From JAVDCA01 sp035293985 (GTDB taxonomy: Bacteria; Pseudomonadota; Alphaproteobacteria; Rhizobiales; Xanthobacteraceae): a DNA stretch of 64,000 nt. The first letter of the stretch is position 1, and the number at the start of each line of letters is the position of its first letter. Shown here one piece after another: positions 7,811 to 17,647 of this stretch. The stretch is taken from positions 434,001 to 498,000 of the forward strand of contig DATGLS010000048.1 in the NCBI GenBank assembly GCA_035293985.1, read 5' to 3'. Under the pieces are notes generated by a model. That model saw only the letters and a list, made by a program, of their open reading frames with translations, did no database searches and was not told where the DNA came from. A program made the position numbers and the translations under genes.

Positions 7811-7972
7811 ATGTCGCTGCTCATCAGCGTTCTGATCACCTTCGTCGTCATTATTCTGGTTCTCTATCTGGTCAACATGCTGCCGATCGACGGGCGTGCA
7901 CGGCAGATCGTGCGTGTCATCGTCGTGATCATCGGCATCCTGTCGCTGCTGAAATACCTGGCGATCTACTAG
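7811..7972 (+). CDS. Two-helix membrane mini-protein (Thivi_2564-like)
   Basis: The 53-aa product begins MSLLISVLITFVVIILVLYLV, turns through NMLPIDGRARQIV and has a second hydrophobic helix (VIVVIIGILSLLKYLAIY). This layout, including the polar PIDG turn, matches the small inner-membrane family annotated as Thivi_2564. A plausible ribosome site (GGGGATCCCTCC region) precedes the ATG. Function unknown. Confidence 0.7.
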   Translation: MSLLISVLITFVVIILVLYLVNMLPIDGRARQIVRVIVVIIGILSLLKYLAIY

Positions 7973-8045
7973 CGCGAACGCGCCCGTTCGGGCCGTGATT
8001 GCGACCGTTCCGCCGTGACGGTAAGCAGGCGGGCGGAGCCTTCGC

Positions 8046-8396
8046 ATGACACTACGCCTGCCCGGCAAGCCGCCCACCGACCCGTGGCGAAAGACGCCTG
8101 CGGCCGCGCTCGACTACGAGATCGCCCAGGAAATGGCCTCGGCCCTCGGCCGCATGGGCCGGGCGCTGGAATCGGCTCTCAGGTCCCTCGCCGAATTCGA
8201 TGCGGCGGGCCGCGAGCCCGACCCGCACACGGGCAGCGACCGCGCCAATCTGGTCGTGGTTGCCGCCGACGCACTATGGCAATTCATCGTCCAGCGGGAG
8301 GCGTGCGGGCTGCGCGATACCGCCGCCGTGGTGCGTATGTATAAAGTGCCGCGCGACGTGCAGGCCCGGATGGGCCCCCTGCCGCCGCGCCGCTGA
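8046..8396 (+). CDS. DUF6665-like hypothetical protein, 116 aa
   Basis: A soluble, mostly helical protein with the blocks LDYEIAQEMASALGRMGRALE, VVVAADALWQFIVQREACGL and VVRMYKVPRDVQARMG. These look like the family I know as DUF6665 in Bradyrhizobium relatives, which has no assigned function. It follows the membrane mini-protein by 73 bases on the same strand. Confidence 0.7.
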   Translation: MTLRLPGKPPTDPWRKTPAAALDYEIAQEMASALGRMGRALESALRSLAEFDAAGREPDPHTGSDRANLVVVAADALWQFIVQREACGLRDTAAVVRMYKVPRDVQARMGPLPPRR

Positions 8397-8461
8397 GGGG
8401 ACCCGGTGCGAAGGCCATCCGCAGACACCTCCGCGAAGGTATGAATTTCCGGAAAAATCCG

Positions 8462-8482
8462 AGGGAATTCAAAGGGAATTCA
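8462..8482. repeat. AGGGAATTCA direct repeat before the DUF2336 gene
   Basis: Two perfect copies of AGGGAATTCA (8462-8471 and 8473-8482) lie 11 bp apart, about one helical turn, in the 200-bp gap before the DUF2336 gene. The spacing is compatible with a regulator site. Confidence 0.35.
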
Positions 8483-8597
8483 GCGGGTTAAATTATCGCT
8501 TCGTTCGGCAATCGTTTGTTCACGGTTGCTGCGCCATATTCGGACAACGAATGAAAACGCGCGCTCTGGTGGTGTGCGTCGACTGACGCGGCTTCTG

Positions 8598-9704
8598 ATG
8601 GCGAACAAAGCCTCATTGATCGACGAGCTGGAACAGGCGCTCGCCTCCGGCACGAGCGACCAGCGCATCCACACGCTTGCGCGCATCACCGATCTGTTCC
8701 TGATCGGCGCCGAGAGCTACACGAACGAGCAGATCGACGTCTTCGACGACGTGCTGCTGAAGATCGCCGCACGCATCGAATCGAAGTCGCTCGCCCGGCT
8801 GTCCAACCGGCTCGCGCCGCTGGCCAACGCGCCCAAGCGCACCGTCAAGGAGCTCGCCTTCAATACCGATATCGAGGTCGCCCGGCCGGTGCTGGCCGGC
8901 TCCGAGCGGCTCGATGAATCCGATCTCGTCGACAACGCCCGCACCCAGAGCCAGGAGCACCTGCTGGCGATCTCGGAGCGCAAATCGCTGAGCGAGGCGA
9001 TCACCGACGTGCTGGTCGAGCGCGGCGATCGCGAGGTGGTCCGCTCGGTCGCCGGCAACACCGGGGCACGCTTCTCCAATGCCGGCTTCCGCCGCCTGGT
9101 CACGCGCTCGACCGGAGATGATGTGCTCGCCACGACGGTCGGCTCGCGCCGCGACATCCCGCGCGCACACTATCTCAAGCTGATCGAGCGCGCCTCCGCG
9201 AGCGTGCGCGAGAAGCTCACCGCGCTCAATCCGCAAGCCGCGCTCGCCGTCAAGACCGCGGTCGCCGAGGTGACGGGCGGCATCCGCAGCGAGACGCGCG
9301 AAGCCTCGGTCAACTACGCCGACGCCAAGGCGCAGATCGACGCGCTCATGCGCAACAAGCAGCTCAACGAGCAGGCGATCTACCAGTTCGCCCGTGAGCG
9401 CCGGTTCGAGCAGGTGGTGATCTCGCTCTCCGTGCTGTGCGACGTCGAGGTCGACGTGGTCGAGCGCGCGATGCTCGACCCCGGCGCCGAGGTCGCGCTG
9501 ATCCTCGCCAAATACGCCAACCTGTCATGGACGACCGCGAAGGCGATCCTGCTGCTGCAGACCGCCGAGCGCGGCCTCTCGGCGCAGGATCTCGATCAGG
9601 CGATGTCGAACTTCTCCCGCCTGCAGCCCGAGACCGCCCGCCGCGTGCTCGGCTTCTACCGCACCCGCCGCAAGCCGCCGCCGCCGACCGAAGCGGCCGA
9701 GTAG
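8598..9704 (+). CDS. DUF2336 family protein, 368 aa
   Basis: A soluble alpha-helical protein typical of the alphaproteobacterial DUF2336 family, with HEAT-like helices (LARLSNRLAPLANAPKRTV, LIDELEQALASGTSDQR). It ends in a Pro-rich tail (RRKPPPPTEAAE). No catalytic motif is visible. ATG 8598 starts the recognisable domain; an earlier in-frame codon at 8526 would add a weak arginine-rich extension. DUF2336 proteins are often found with motility, cell-cycle or c-di-GMP genes, and here the gene converges on an EAL phosphodiesterase. A role is not established. Confidence 0.88.
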   Translation: MANKASLIDELEQALASGTSDQRIHTLARITDLFLIGAESYTNEQIDVFDDVLLKIAARIESKSLARLSNRLAPLANAPKRTVKELAFNTDIEVARPVLAGSERLDESDLVDNARTQSQEHLLAISERKSLSEAITDVLVERGDREVVRSVAGNTGARFSNAGFRRLVTRSTGDDVLATTVGSRRDIPRAHYLKLIERASASVREKLTALNPQAALAVKTAVAEVTGGIRSETREASVNYADAKAQIDALMRNKQLNEQAIYQFARERRFEQVVISLSVLCDVEVDVVERAMLDPGAEVALILAKYANLSWTTAKAILLLQTAERGLSAQDLDQAMSNFSRLQPETARRVLGFYRTRRKPPPPTEAAE

Positions 9705-9720
9705 ACTCGCTCTCGCGTAG

Positions 9721-9877
9721 TTGCGAGGCGCGAAGCCGTACGGTGGGCAAATCGCCTGATCGTCCCTATCGGCTTGCGCAAATCTCGATGGCGATTTTGC
9801 CCACGCGGAACTCGGTGCAATCCAAGTGGGGCGACGGCCAAGAGCCGTTGCCCCTCCTACGGCTTCGCGCCCCGCAA
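9721..9877. repeat. Nested palindromic intergenic repeat
   Basis: The outer arms, 9721-9740 and 9858-9877, are inverted copies matching at 19 of 20 positions. Inside them GTGGGCAAATCGCC (9743-9756) pairs with GGCGATTTTGCCCAC (9790-9804) with one bulge. The GTGGGCA/TGCCCAC core resembles dispersed repeats of Bradyrhizobium-type genomes. It fills the gap between two converging genes and probably also acts as a bidirectional terminator. Confidence 0.65.
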
Positions 9878-9887
9878 TGACGACTGA

Positions 9888-11489
9888 TCAGCTCGCCCAG
9901 CCCATCAGGCCGCGCCGCTCTTCCGGCTGCGCCGCCACCGGATCGAGCGAATCGAGCAGCGTCTTGAACGCTGCGGCGGGCAGCGGCGGCGCGAACACGT
10001 AGCCCTGGGCGGCGCGGATGCCACGCTGGCGCAGGTCGGCGACCTGCTCGAAGCTCTCCACGCCCTCGGCGACGATCTCCATGTGCATGTTGCGCGCGAG
10101 CTCGACCAGGGTGGTGACGATGGTCGCCGAGTTGGTCTCGCTGCCGAGCGAATCGATGAACATCTTGTCGATCTTGATCACGTCGACGCCGAGCTTGAGA
10201 ATCGAGGAGAGGCCGCTGTGCCCGGTGCCGACGTCGTCGAGCGCGACCTGGCAGCCGAGGCCCTGCAACGCCGCGACCACGCGCCGAGTGGCGGCGATGT
10301 CCTCGATCGGCTCGCGCTCGGTCAGCTCCAGCGTCACCTGGCTGAGCCGGATCGGCGAGCGGTCGAAGATCGCGCGCAGGTCGGCGACGATCGCGTCGTC
10401 GGCGAAATGGCGCGCCGTCAGGTTGAAGGCGAGCCTGAGCTGCGGCCGGCGCGCATAGGCGTCGCCGATCTCGCGACAGGCGCGGCGCATCAGGCCTTCG
10501 GTGAGCTCGATCATCAGCCCGCCGCGCTCGGCGAGCACGATGAAAGCGCCGGGCAGCACGACGCTCCCGTCCGCCTTGCGCCAACGCGCCAGCACCTCGG
10601 CGCCCAGCACCTTGCCGGACGTGATATCGATGATCGGCTGGAAATACGGCAGGAACTCGCGCGCATCGAGTGCGCGGCGGATCTCGGCCACCGGATCGCC
10701 GCCGCGCCGCCGCACCATCAGCCACGCGACCGTGAGCACCGCGGCCACCACCACGAGGTTGACGATGAGGCCGATCGTCTTCAGGTCGTGCGGCTCGCCC
10801 GCCGACCGCAGCATCGCGACGTCGGCCGTGATGCCGAAGCGCTCCGAGCGCAGGCTCGCCCGCACCACCTCGTCGGGCTTGAGGTCGGGCGGCAGCGGCA
10901 CGCCGCCGTCCTCGATCACCGCGCCCTCCTGCGTGAGGATGCGGACATGCGCCGCGAACGGGCCGCCGCGCGGCGCGGTCAGCGGGATCAGCAGATCAGT
11001 CGGCACCAGCGCCGCGAGACTGGTGCCGCTGGCGACGAACCGGCGCATCCGCAGATAGTTCACCGGACGGTCGCCCACGCGCGTGATCTCGATCAGGATT
11101 TCGCCCGGCGGCGCGAGCTTGACCGGGCCGGCCACCACGCGCGCGCTCAGCGGAATGCCGAGGTCGCTGCACAGCATTTGCCCATTCGGCGCGATGACCC
11201 CGATTTCTTTCGCGGGCGTGGTCACGAGCGCGGCCTGCCGCAGCCTTTCCAGGTCGGCCGGAACGCAAGCCGTAACGCCGTGCGCAGCGAGTCCGTCGAG
11301 CGCCGCCGCGACCTGCGTGAGGCGCGTGTCGATCACCGCGATCGTGCGCCGCGCGCTGCCGAAGATGTCCTCGCTGCTTTGCCGCTCGACGAGCTGCTCG
11401 AGCCAGATGTCGAACGCGGCGAGCGGCAGTCCTGCGAGCAAGACGCCGACCACCGCCGCGATGAGCTTCTTTTGCCGCGAGCGGATCAA
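9888..11489 (-). CDS. Membrane c-di-GMP phosphodiesterase, CSS-EAL type
   Basis: Hydrolyses cyclic di-GMP to pGpG. An N-terminal membrane helix (about residues 9-27) is followed by a periplasmic CSS domain with Cys75 and Cys107 (MLCSDLG), a second helix (about 237-258) and a cytoplasmic EAL domain. All catalytic residues are visible: E in GAEVLAR, N in FNLTARHF, E in LELTERE, DD in DDVGTG, K in IKIDK, E in VAEGVES and Q in QGYVFAPP. In this family the periplasmic cysteines form a redox-controlled disulphide that tunes activity. Length 533 aa is normal. The start is a TTG with GAGGT five bases upstream; no in-frame ATG fits. A perfect CtrA-type box lies 44-59 bases upstream. Confidence 0.93.
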   Translation of the reverse strand: MIRSRQKKLIAAVVGVLLAGLPLAAFDIWLEQLVERQSSEDIFGSARRTIAVIDTRLTQVAAALDGLAAHGVTACVPADLERLRQAALVTTPAKEIGVIAPNGQMLCSDLGIPLSARVVAGPVKLAPPGEILIEITRVGDRPVNYLRMRRFVASGTSLAALVPTDLLIPLTAPRGGPFAAHVRILTQEGAVIEDGGVPLPPDLKPDEVVRASLRSERFGITADVAMLRSAGEPHDLKTIGLIVNLVVVAAVLTVAWLMVRRRGGDPVAEIRRALDAREFLPYFQPIIDITSGKVLGAEVLARWRKADGSVVLPGAFIVLAERGGLMIELTEGLMRRACREIGDAYARRPQLRLAFNLTARHFADDAIVADLRAIFDRSPIRLSQVTLELTEREPIEDIAATRRVVAALQGLGCQVALDDVGTGHSGLSSILKLGVDVIKIDKMFIDSLGSETNSATIVTTLVELARNMHMEIVAEGVESFEQVADLRQRGIRAAQGYVFAPPLPAAAFKTLLDSLDPVAAQPEERRGLMGWAS

Positions 11490-11532
11490 GCAGGACCTCA
11501 GCCTTGAGAATTGGACTTTTGCCCATCGGCCG

Positions 11533-11548
11533 TTAAGACTTGCTTAAC
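11533..11548 (-). promoter_or_regulatory. CtrA-type box upstream of the EAL gene
   Basis: TTAA-GACTTGC-TTAAC matches the CtrA consensus TTAA-N7-TTAAC in the forward sense, and the reverse strand also reads TTAA-N7-TTAAC. It lies 44-59 bases before the TTG of the EAL gene and about 130 bases before the GNAT gene on the other strand. Regulation by CtrA is inferred from the match alone. Confidence 0.55.
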
Positions 11549-11676
11549 CGTCTTGCGCCGCCTCGCCGCGTCGGACAGCTCGGACGTTTTCGGCTCCCGC
11601 CGCGCATCTTCCTCATCGGCCGGTATCCACCTCGCGGGAACATGCGCTAGAACGTCAGCGTCACGGCCGGAGACGG

Positions 11677-12189
11677 ATGATGCGCATCGCGATTGCCGAC
11701 AGGAATTCCGACCTAGAGGCGCTCACCGGAATCTTCAGCGACAACCTGACGACGAGCTACATCTCGCATTCGGAGCTGCAGGGCCGGCGTGCGATCCGGC
11801 CCGGCGAGTGGACCGGCGACATCAAGGCGGTCCTGCGGCGCGAGATCGCCGAGCGTTTGCGCGAGCCGATGGACGCGTTTCCGTCCATCGATTTCTGGCA
11901 GGGCGTGATCGAGGCGCGGGAGGACGGCGCGATCGTCGGGATCGCCTTCGTGACCTTGTCACGCAAGGCCAATGTGCCGTTCGGTGTCGTCGAGGACATC
12001 GTCATCGACGCGAGGCTGCGCGATCACGGCCGCGGTGAGGCCATGATGACCTGGATGATCGACACCTTCCGGCGCGCCGGCATCGACCGCGTCTTCCTCG
12101 AGAGCGGCATCACCAACGACTCGGCCCATCATTTGTTCGAGCGCCTCGGGTTCAAGACCGTGTCGATCGTCATGATGCGCGACGCGTAG
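11677..12189 (+). CDS. GNAT family N-acetyltransferase, 170 aa
   Basis: The GNAT acetyl-CoA site is visible: strand VVEDIVIDARL, the P-loop RDHGRGEAM (R-x2-G-x-G) and the following helix, then the strand RVFLESGITNDSAHHLFERLGFK. The N-terminal half includes the tract SYISHSELQGRRAIRPGEW. The substrate is unknown. GGAG precedes the double ATG. It converges on the next gene with a 20-bp overlap of their 3' ends. Confidence 0.9.
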   Translation: MMRIAIADRNSDLEALTGIFSDNLTTSYISHSELQGRRAIRPGEWTGDIKAVLRREIAERLREPMDAFPSIDFWQGVIEAREDGAIVGIAFVTLSRKANVPFGVVEDIVIDARLRDHGRGEAMMTWMIDTFRRAGIDRVFLESGITNDSAHHLFERLGFKTVSIVMMRDA

Positions 12190-12823
12190 AGATGCGCCAG
12201 GGAAGGGCCGCATCCTCGGCGAGCAGCGCGTCGAACTCGGCCCCGCCCATCCTCCGTTCGAAAATCGCGTCGAGCCCGCGGCTTTCCTCGGCCGGCGTCG
12301 TCAATTCGAAGTCGTAGCGCGCCAGCAACCTCCGCCCCATCTCGGTCGCGGCGGCGGACACGATGCGAATGCTCCGCTCCCCGATGGTCGCGTGATGCCG
12401 CGCATAAAGCCGCCGAAGGCATTCCCCGATCAGCTTGCTGCAGCGCGACCCGCCCGCCAGCGTGCCGGCGAGCCTCGGATCGATGGAAATTCCCGAGAGG
12501 TACCAGTCGGCTCCGGTCTGCTGGCCTTGCGCGATCGTGGTCCCGCGCAAATCGTGCTCCGTGACGTCGTGCCGCTTGAGCGCTTCCGCCCATTCCGCCG
12601 TGACGGGAAAGAGCCCGATGGTTCCAATGGGCCTATCCTGCTCGAATGCCCCCAGGAGGCCCGGCGGGTAGGCGCGATACCATTCGCGGAAGAGAACCGG
12701 GCCGATATTCGCGCGCGCACCATAGCTGTCGATCGCATGGACCGCGTCGAGCTCTGGTAGCGACACGATCCCTCGGACTTCGGTCTTATCAGGCTTCTGA
12801 TGAGGCTCGGCGCCGGAGCTCAT
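12170..12823 (-). CDS. GNAT-like acyltransferase beside speD
   Basis: A 217-aa soluble protein. The central strand/helix DWYLSGISIDPRLAGTLAGG and the helix SKLIGECLRRLYARHHATIG, followed by RLLARYDFEL, look like a GNAT core, but the acyl-CoA loop is less canonical than usual. It starts seven bases after the speD stop, so the two should form an operon. A link to polyamine acylation is possible but rests only on position. Its 3' end overlaps the converging GNAT gene by 20 bp. A degenerate acyltransferase or an autoinducer-synthase-like fold are alternatives. Confidence 0.65.
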   Translation of the reverse strand: MSSGAEPHQKPDKTEVRGIVSLPELDAVHAIDSYGARANIGPVLFREWYRAYPPGLLGAFEQDRPIGTIGLFPVTAEWAEALKRHDVTEHDLRGTTIAQGQQTGADWYLSGISIDPRLAGTLAGGSRCSKLIGECLRRLYARHHATIGERSIRIVSAAATEMGRRLLARYDFELTTPAEESRGLDAIFERRMGGAEFDALLAEDAALPWRISTRRAS

Positions 12824-12830
12824 CGTTCAC

Positions 12831-13244
12831 TTACGGTCCGCCCGCCGCTGCCTCGCCGCGCCGCAGCTCGTTGACTTCGACGCGCTTGGCCGCAAATGCT
12901 TCACGCAGGACCGCCACGCATTGATCCGGGTCGGCGTCCCCGCACATGAAGACGTCGACCGCCGCGTAGCCCGAATAAGGCCACGTATGAATCGAAATGT
13001 GGCTCTCGGCCAGCACCGCGACGCCCGACACACCGTTCGGCTGGAAGCGGTGCACGTGCAGATGCAGCAGCGTCGCGCGGGACGCATCGACGCAGCGGCG
13101 GAGCGTCGCCTCGACGTGGTTGACGTCGTCGAGGTGCTTGGCGTCGAACAGATCGATGATGAGGTGGACGCCGGCGCAGCGGGTCCCGTGGCGCACGACC
13201 GAATGGTCATGGCGGGCACCCAATGGAACGAGCCGCGCGGTCAT
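12831..13244 (-). CDS. speD: S-adenosylmethionine decarboxylase proenzyme
   Basis: Makes decarboxylated SAM, the aminopropyl donor for spermidine. The protein is 137 aa, the short prokaryotic class 1 type. The self-cleavage site is Glu80-Ser81 in VLAESHISIHTWP; Ser81 becomes the pyruvoyl cofactor. The adjacent blocks GVSGVAVLAE and GYAAVDVFMCG are also conserved. No spermidine synthase (speE) is in the window. The next gene on this strand (GNAT-like) begins seven bases downstream. Confidence 0.93.
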   Translation of the reverse strand: MTARLVPLGARHDHSVVRHGTRCAGVHLIIDLFDAKHLDDVNHVEATLRRCVDASRATLLHLHVHRFQPNGVSGVAVLAESHISIHTWPYSGYAAVDVFMCGDADPDQCVAVLREAFAAKRVEVNELRRGEAAAGGP

Positions 13245-13428
13245 GTGGACCCATTAGCAAATCGCGTCGAAAGTGCAAGAAAGTCCGCACGCAACACCGC
13301 CGGTGCTAACCCTCCCCCGACGCGGCAGGGTCGGATCGCATTGAGCAGAGCGAAATGCCATCCGGGTCGGGTGACGCCGTCGCAAATCCCACCCACCGCC
13401 ACCCCACGCCGCTCGCTTCGGTCGCGAC

Positions 13429-13447
13429 CCTTCCCCTTCAGGGAAGG
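13429..13447 (-). terminator. Hairpin downstream of maeB
   Basis: CCTTCCC (13429-13435) and GGGAAGG (13441-13447) form a 7-bp stem with a five-base loop, 12 bases past the maeB stop on the minus strand. No U-run follows. It belongs to a common type of Hyphomicrobiales intergenic repeat (CCTTCCC...GGGAAGG) and may be both repeat and terminator. The rest of the gap down to speD has no gene. Confidence 0.5.
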
Positions 13448-13458
13448 TAAAGAGCCGC

Positions 13459-15747
<2,289 letters not shown>

Positions 15748-15936
15748 GGCGCGTTCCCCGACCCTGATGTTCCTGTTGTGGCTCAGTCTAGCCTAGCTAG
15801 CGAATATTGCAGGCAGAAGCGACACTTGCTCCGATGCTCGGCCTCGCTCCTTGCGCTTGACCCGAATGGGGTCGGGCCTGCACGCTTCAAGCACGCCGCC
15901 GAGCAGAACCAAATCCGAGAAACGTCGAGGAACCCC

Positions 15937-17028
15937 ATGAGCGCACCGACCGGCCGCCTGTCCGGCTGTTTCTGCTGCAACGACGCGCCAACCTTCCCGT
16001 CCGGCAACGGCGTCAGCCGGCGCAATTTCGTCGCCGGCGGCATCGCGGCCCTCGGTCTCGGCCCGGCGGCGGCAACCCGCCCCGCGCGCGCGCAAGCCGC
16101 TCCCCGGCGGATCGACGTGCACCATCACTATCTGCCCCCCTTCATGCGGCAGGCCCTGCTCGCCAACCGCGCCGGCGGCGGCCTGCCCGAATGGTCGGTC
16201 GAGCGCTCGCTCGCCGACATGGACAAGGGCGGCACGCAGACGGCGGTGATCTCGGCGGTCCAGCCCGGCGTCTGGTTCGGCGACGACGTCGCGGCGCGCA
16301 AGCTCGCGCGCGACGTCAACGACTACGGCGCGAAGCTCGTCGCCGACCACAAGGGCCGCTTCGGCCTCTTCGCCGCGATCCCGCTGCCCGACTCAGAAGG
16401 CAGCTTGAAGGAGATCGAGTACGCGCTCGACACCCTCCACGCCGACGGCATCGGCCTGTTCACGAGCTACCGCGACAAGTATCTCGGCGACCCGGCGTTC
16501 ACGCCCGTGCTGGAGGAGCTCAACCGGCGCAAGGCGGTCGTCTATGTCCACCCCGTCATACCGGTGTGCTGCGGGGGGCTGATCAAAGGCGTTCCGCCGT
16601 CGGTGATCGAGTTCGCCACCGACACCACCCGCACGGTCACTAGCTTGATTTTCGGCGAGGCCGGCAGCGCTTTCCGCTTTCCCGACATCCGCTGGATCTG
16701 GTCGCACTCGGGCGGCACGCTGCCGTTCCTCGCCGGGCGGTTGGTACGCCTCGCCCAGGAGCGCAACGATGCACGGATGCCGGATGGACCGCTACCGATC
16801 CTGCGCAAGTACAATTATGAGATCGCCCAAGGCAACACGGCGCCTCAGCTCGCGGCCTTGATGAAGCTCGTACCGGTCTCGCAGGTGCTGTTCGGGACGG
16901 ATTTTCCTTATCGTGACGCGAAGGAAGCCGGCGACGGTCTGCAGGCTTACGGCTTCAGCGATGTGGACCTGCTGGCGATCGATCGCGGCAATGCGATCAA
17001 GCTGATGCCGGGCCTCGAGACGGGATAG
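15937..17028 (+). CDS. Tat-exported amidohydrolase-2 family hydrolase
   Basis: The protein has a twin-arginine signal (SRRNFVAGGIAALG, about residues 28-41) ending near ARAQA, then a TIM-barrel metal-dependent hydrolase of the amidohydrolase-2/ACMSD family. The metal ligands HxH appear as DVHHHYLPP, the barrel His in IWSHSGG and the catalytic Asp in LFGTDFPY. The product should fold in the cytoplasm with its metal and be exported to the periplasm. ATG 15937 has GAGG ten bases before it; the open frame extends upstream to 15778 but without signal-peptide features. Families of this type hydrolyse or decarboxylate aromatic acids; substrate unknown. A second Tat gene pair follows 2 kb later. Confidence 0.88.
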   Translation: MSAPTGRLSGCFCCNDAPTFPSGNGVSRRNFVAGGIAALGLGPAAATRPARAQAAPRRIDVHHHYLPPFMRQALLANRAGGGLPEWSVERSLADMDKGGTQTAVISAVQPGVWFGDDVAARKLARDVNDYGAKLVADHKGRFGLFAAIPLPDSEGSLKEIEYALDTLHADGIGLFTSYRDKYLGDPAFTPVLEELNRRKAVVYVHPVIPVCCGGLIKGVPPSVIEFATDTTRTVTSLIFGEAGSAFRFPDIRWIWSHSGGTLPFLAGRLVRLAQERNDARMPDGPLPILRKYNYEIAQGNTAPQLAALMKLVPVSQVLFGTDFPYRDAKEAGDGLQAYGFSDVDLLAIDRGNAIKLMPGLETG

Positions 17029-17546
17029 TGCAGCGGGGCGGCTTGGCCACGACGTTGATCTTTCTACTGTTATCCCAGCTAGTTTCGTCCTGCAGTTTTG
17101 CCTCCCGCCATCGCACAAAATCGACGACGGGAGCCCCGACATTGATAGCGTTGAGATTTCCGGCCATGGCTTTGTTCTGCCGTTCTGCCGGTGCGGCGAC
17201 CTCCCAGGCGAGCGCGACAGCGCGCCGACAGAAATTTTTTTCAAAAAAATACAATCGATCTGCAATCGAAAATCCACGCCAATTACAAGGCAAGGCTTTG
17301 CACGAGCTTCGAAAAAGCCGTTGGTGCGAAAACAATGGAAACAATGCGAAGGACAATGGAAACAGTCGGCCCTGCGGGCGGGTTCCCACGTCCGGTTTAT
17401 GAACCGGGGGGCAGACCACGCCACTCCGCCTGAAAAACAATGCGCGCGCGAAGCCGCGGCTCCGGACGCGCGAATGTCACTCTGCACTTAATGCCATGCG
17501 CCGCACGCGCGGCGAATGCAAGCGGATTCGGCAAGTAGCGCGCGTG
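17029..17546. other. AT-richer gap with hairpins and no clear gene
   Basis: About 500 bp between the amidohydrolase and a palindromic repeat. It holds an almost pure A/T dyad, ATTTTTTT-C-AAAAAAAT, at 17234-17250, a tandem of ACAATGGAAAC around 17332-17363, and a CCGGTT-TATG-AACCGG hairpin at 17392-17407. A minus-strand frame from about 17167 reads MAGNLNAINVGAPVVDFVRW and could be a degraded or tiny gene, but I do not recognise it. Base composition differs from the flanks, suggesting foreign origin. Confidence 0.4.
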
Positions 17547-17636
17547 TAGCCCGCATGGAGCGAAGCGCAATGCGGGAAAAGCCTTTCCGCGGATAGGCCA
17601 TCCCCGGACTACGGCGCTTCACGCCTCCATCCGGCA
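17547..17636. repeat. TAGCCCGCATGGAGCGAAGC palindromic repeat
   Basis: TAGCCCGCATGGAGCGAAGC (17547-17566) with GCAATGCGGG, and the inverted partner CCCCGGACTACGGCGCTTCA...CCATCCGGCA (17602-17636), match the dispersed repeat widespread in Bradyrhizobium-like and some other proteobacterial genomes. It lies just past the stop of the GMC gene and may help its 3' end form. Confidence 0.7.
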
Positions 17637-17647
17637 ATCGTTTAGGC

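Noticed and set aside
7724..8077. Leftward 117-codon His/Asp-rich frame over the membrane mini-protein
   Set aside because: It is the complement of the two hydrophobic helices of the rightward gene.
17389..17420. tRNA T-arm-like hairpin near 17392-17407
   Set aside because: No cloverleaf, anticodon arm or acceptor stem can be drawn around it.
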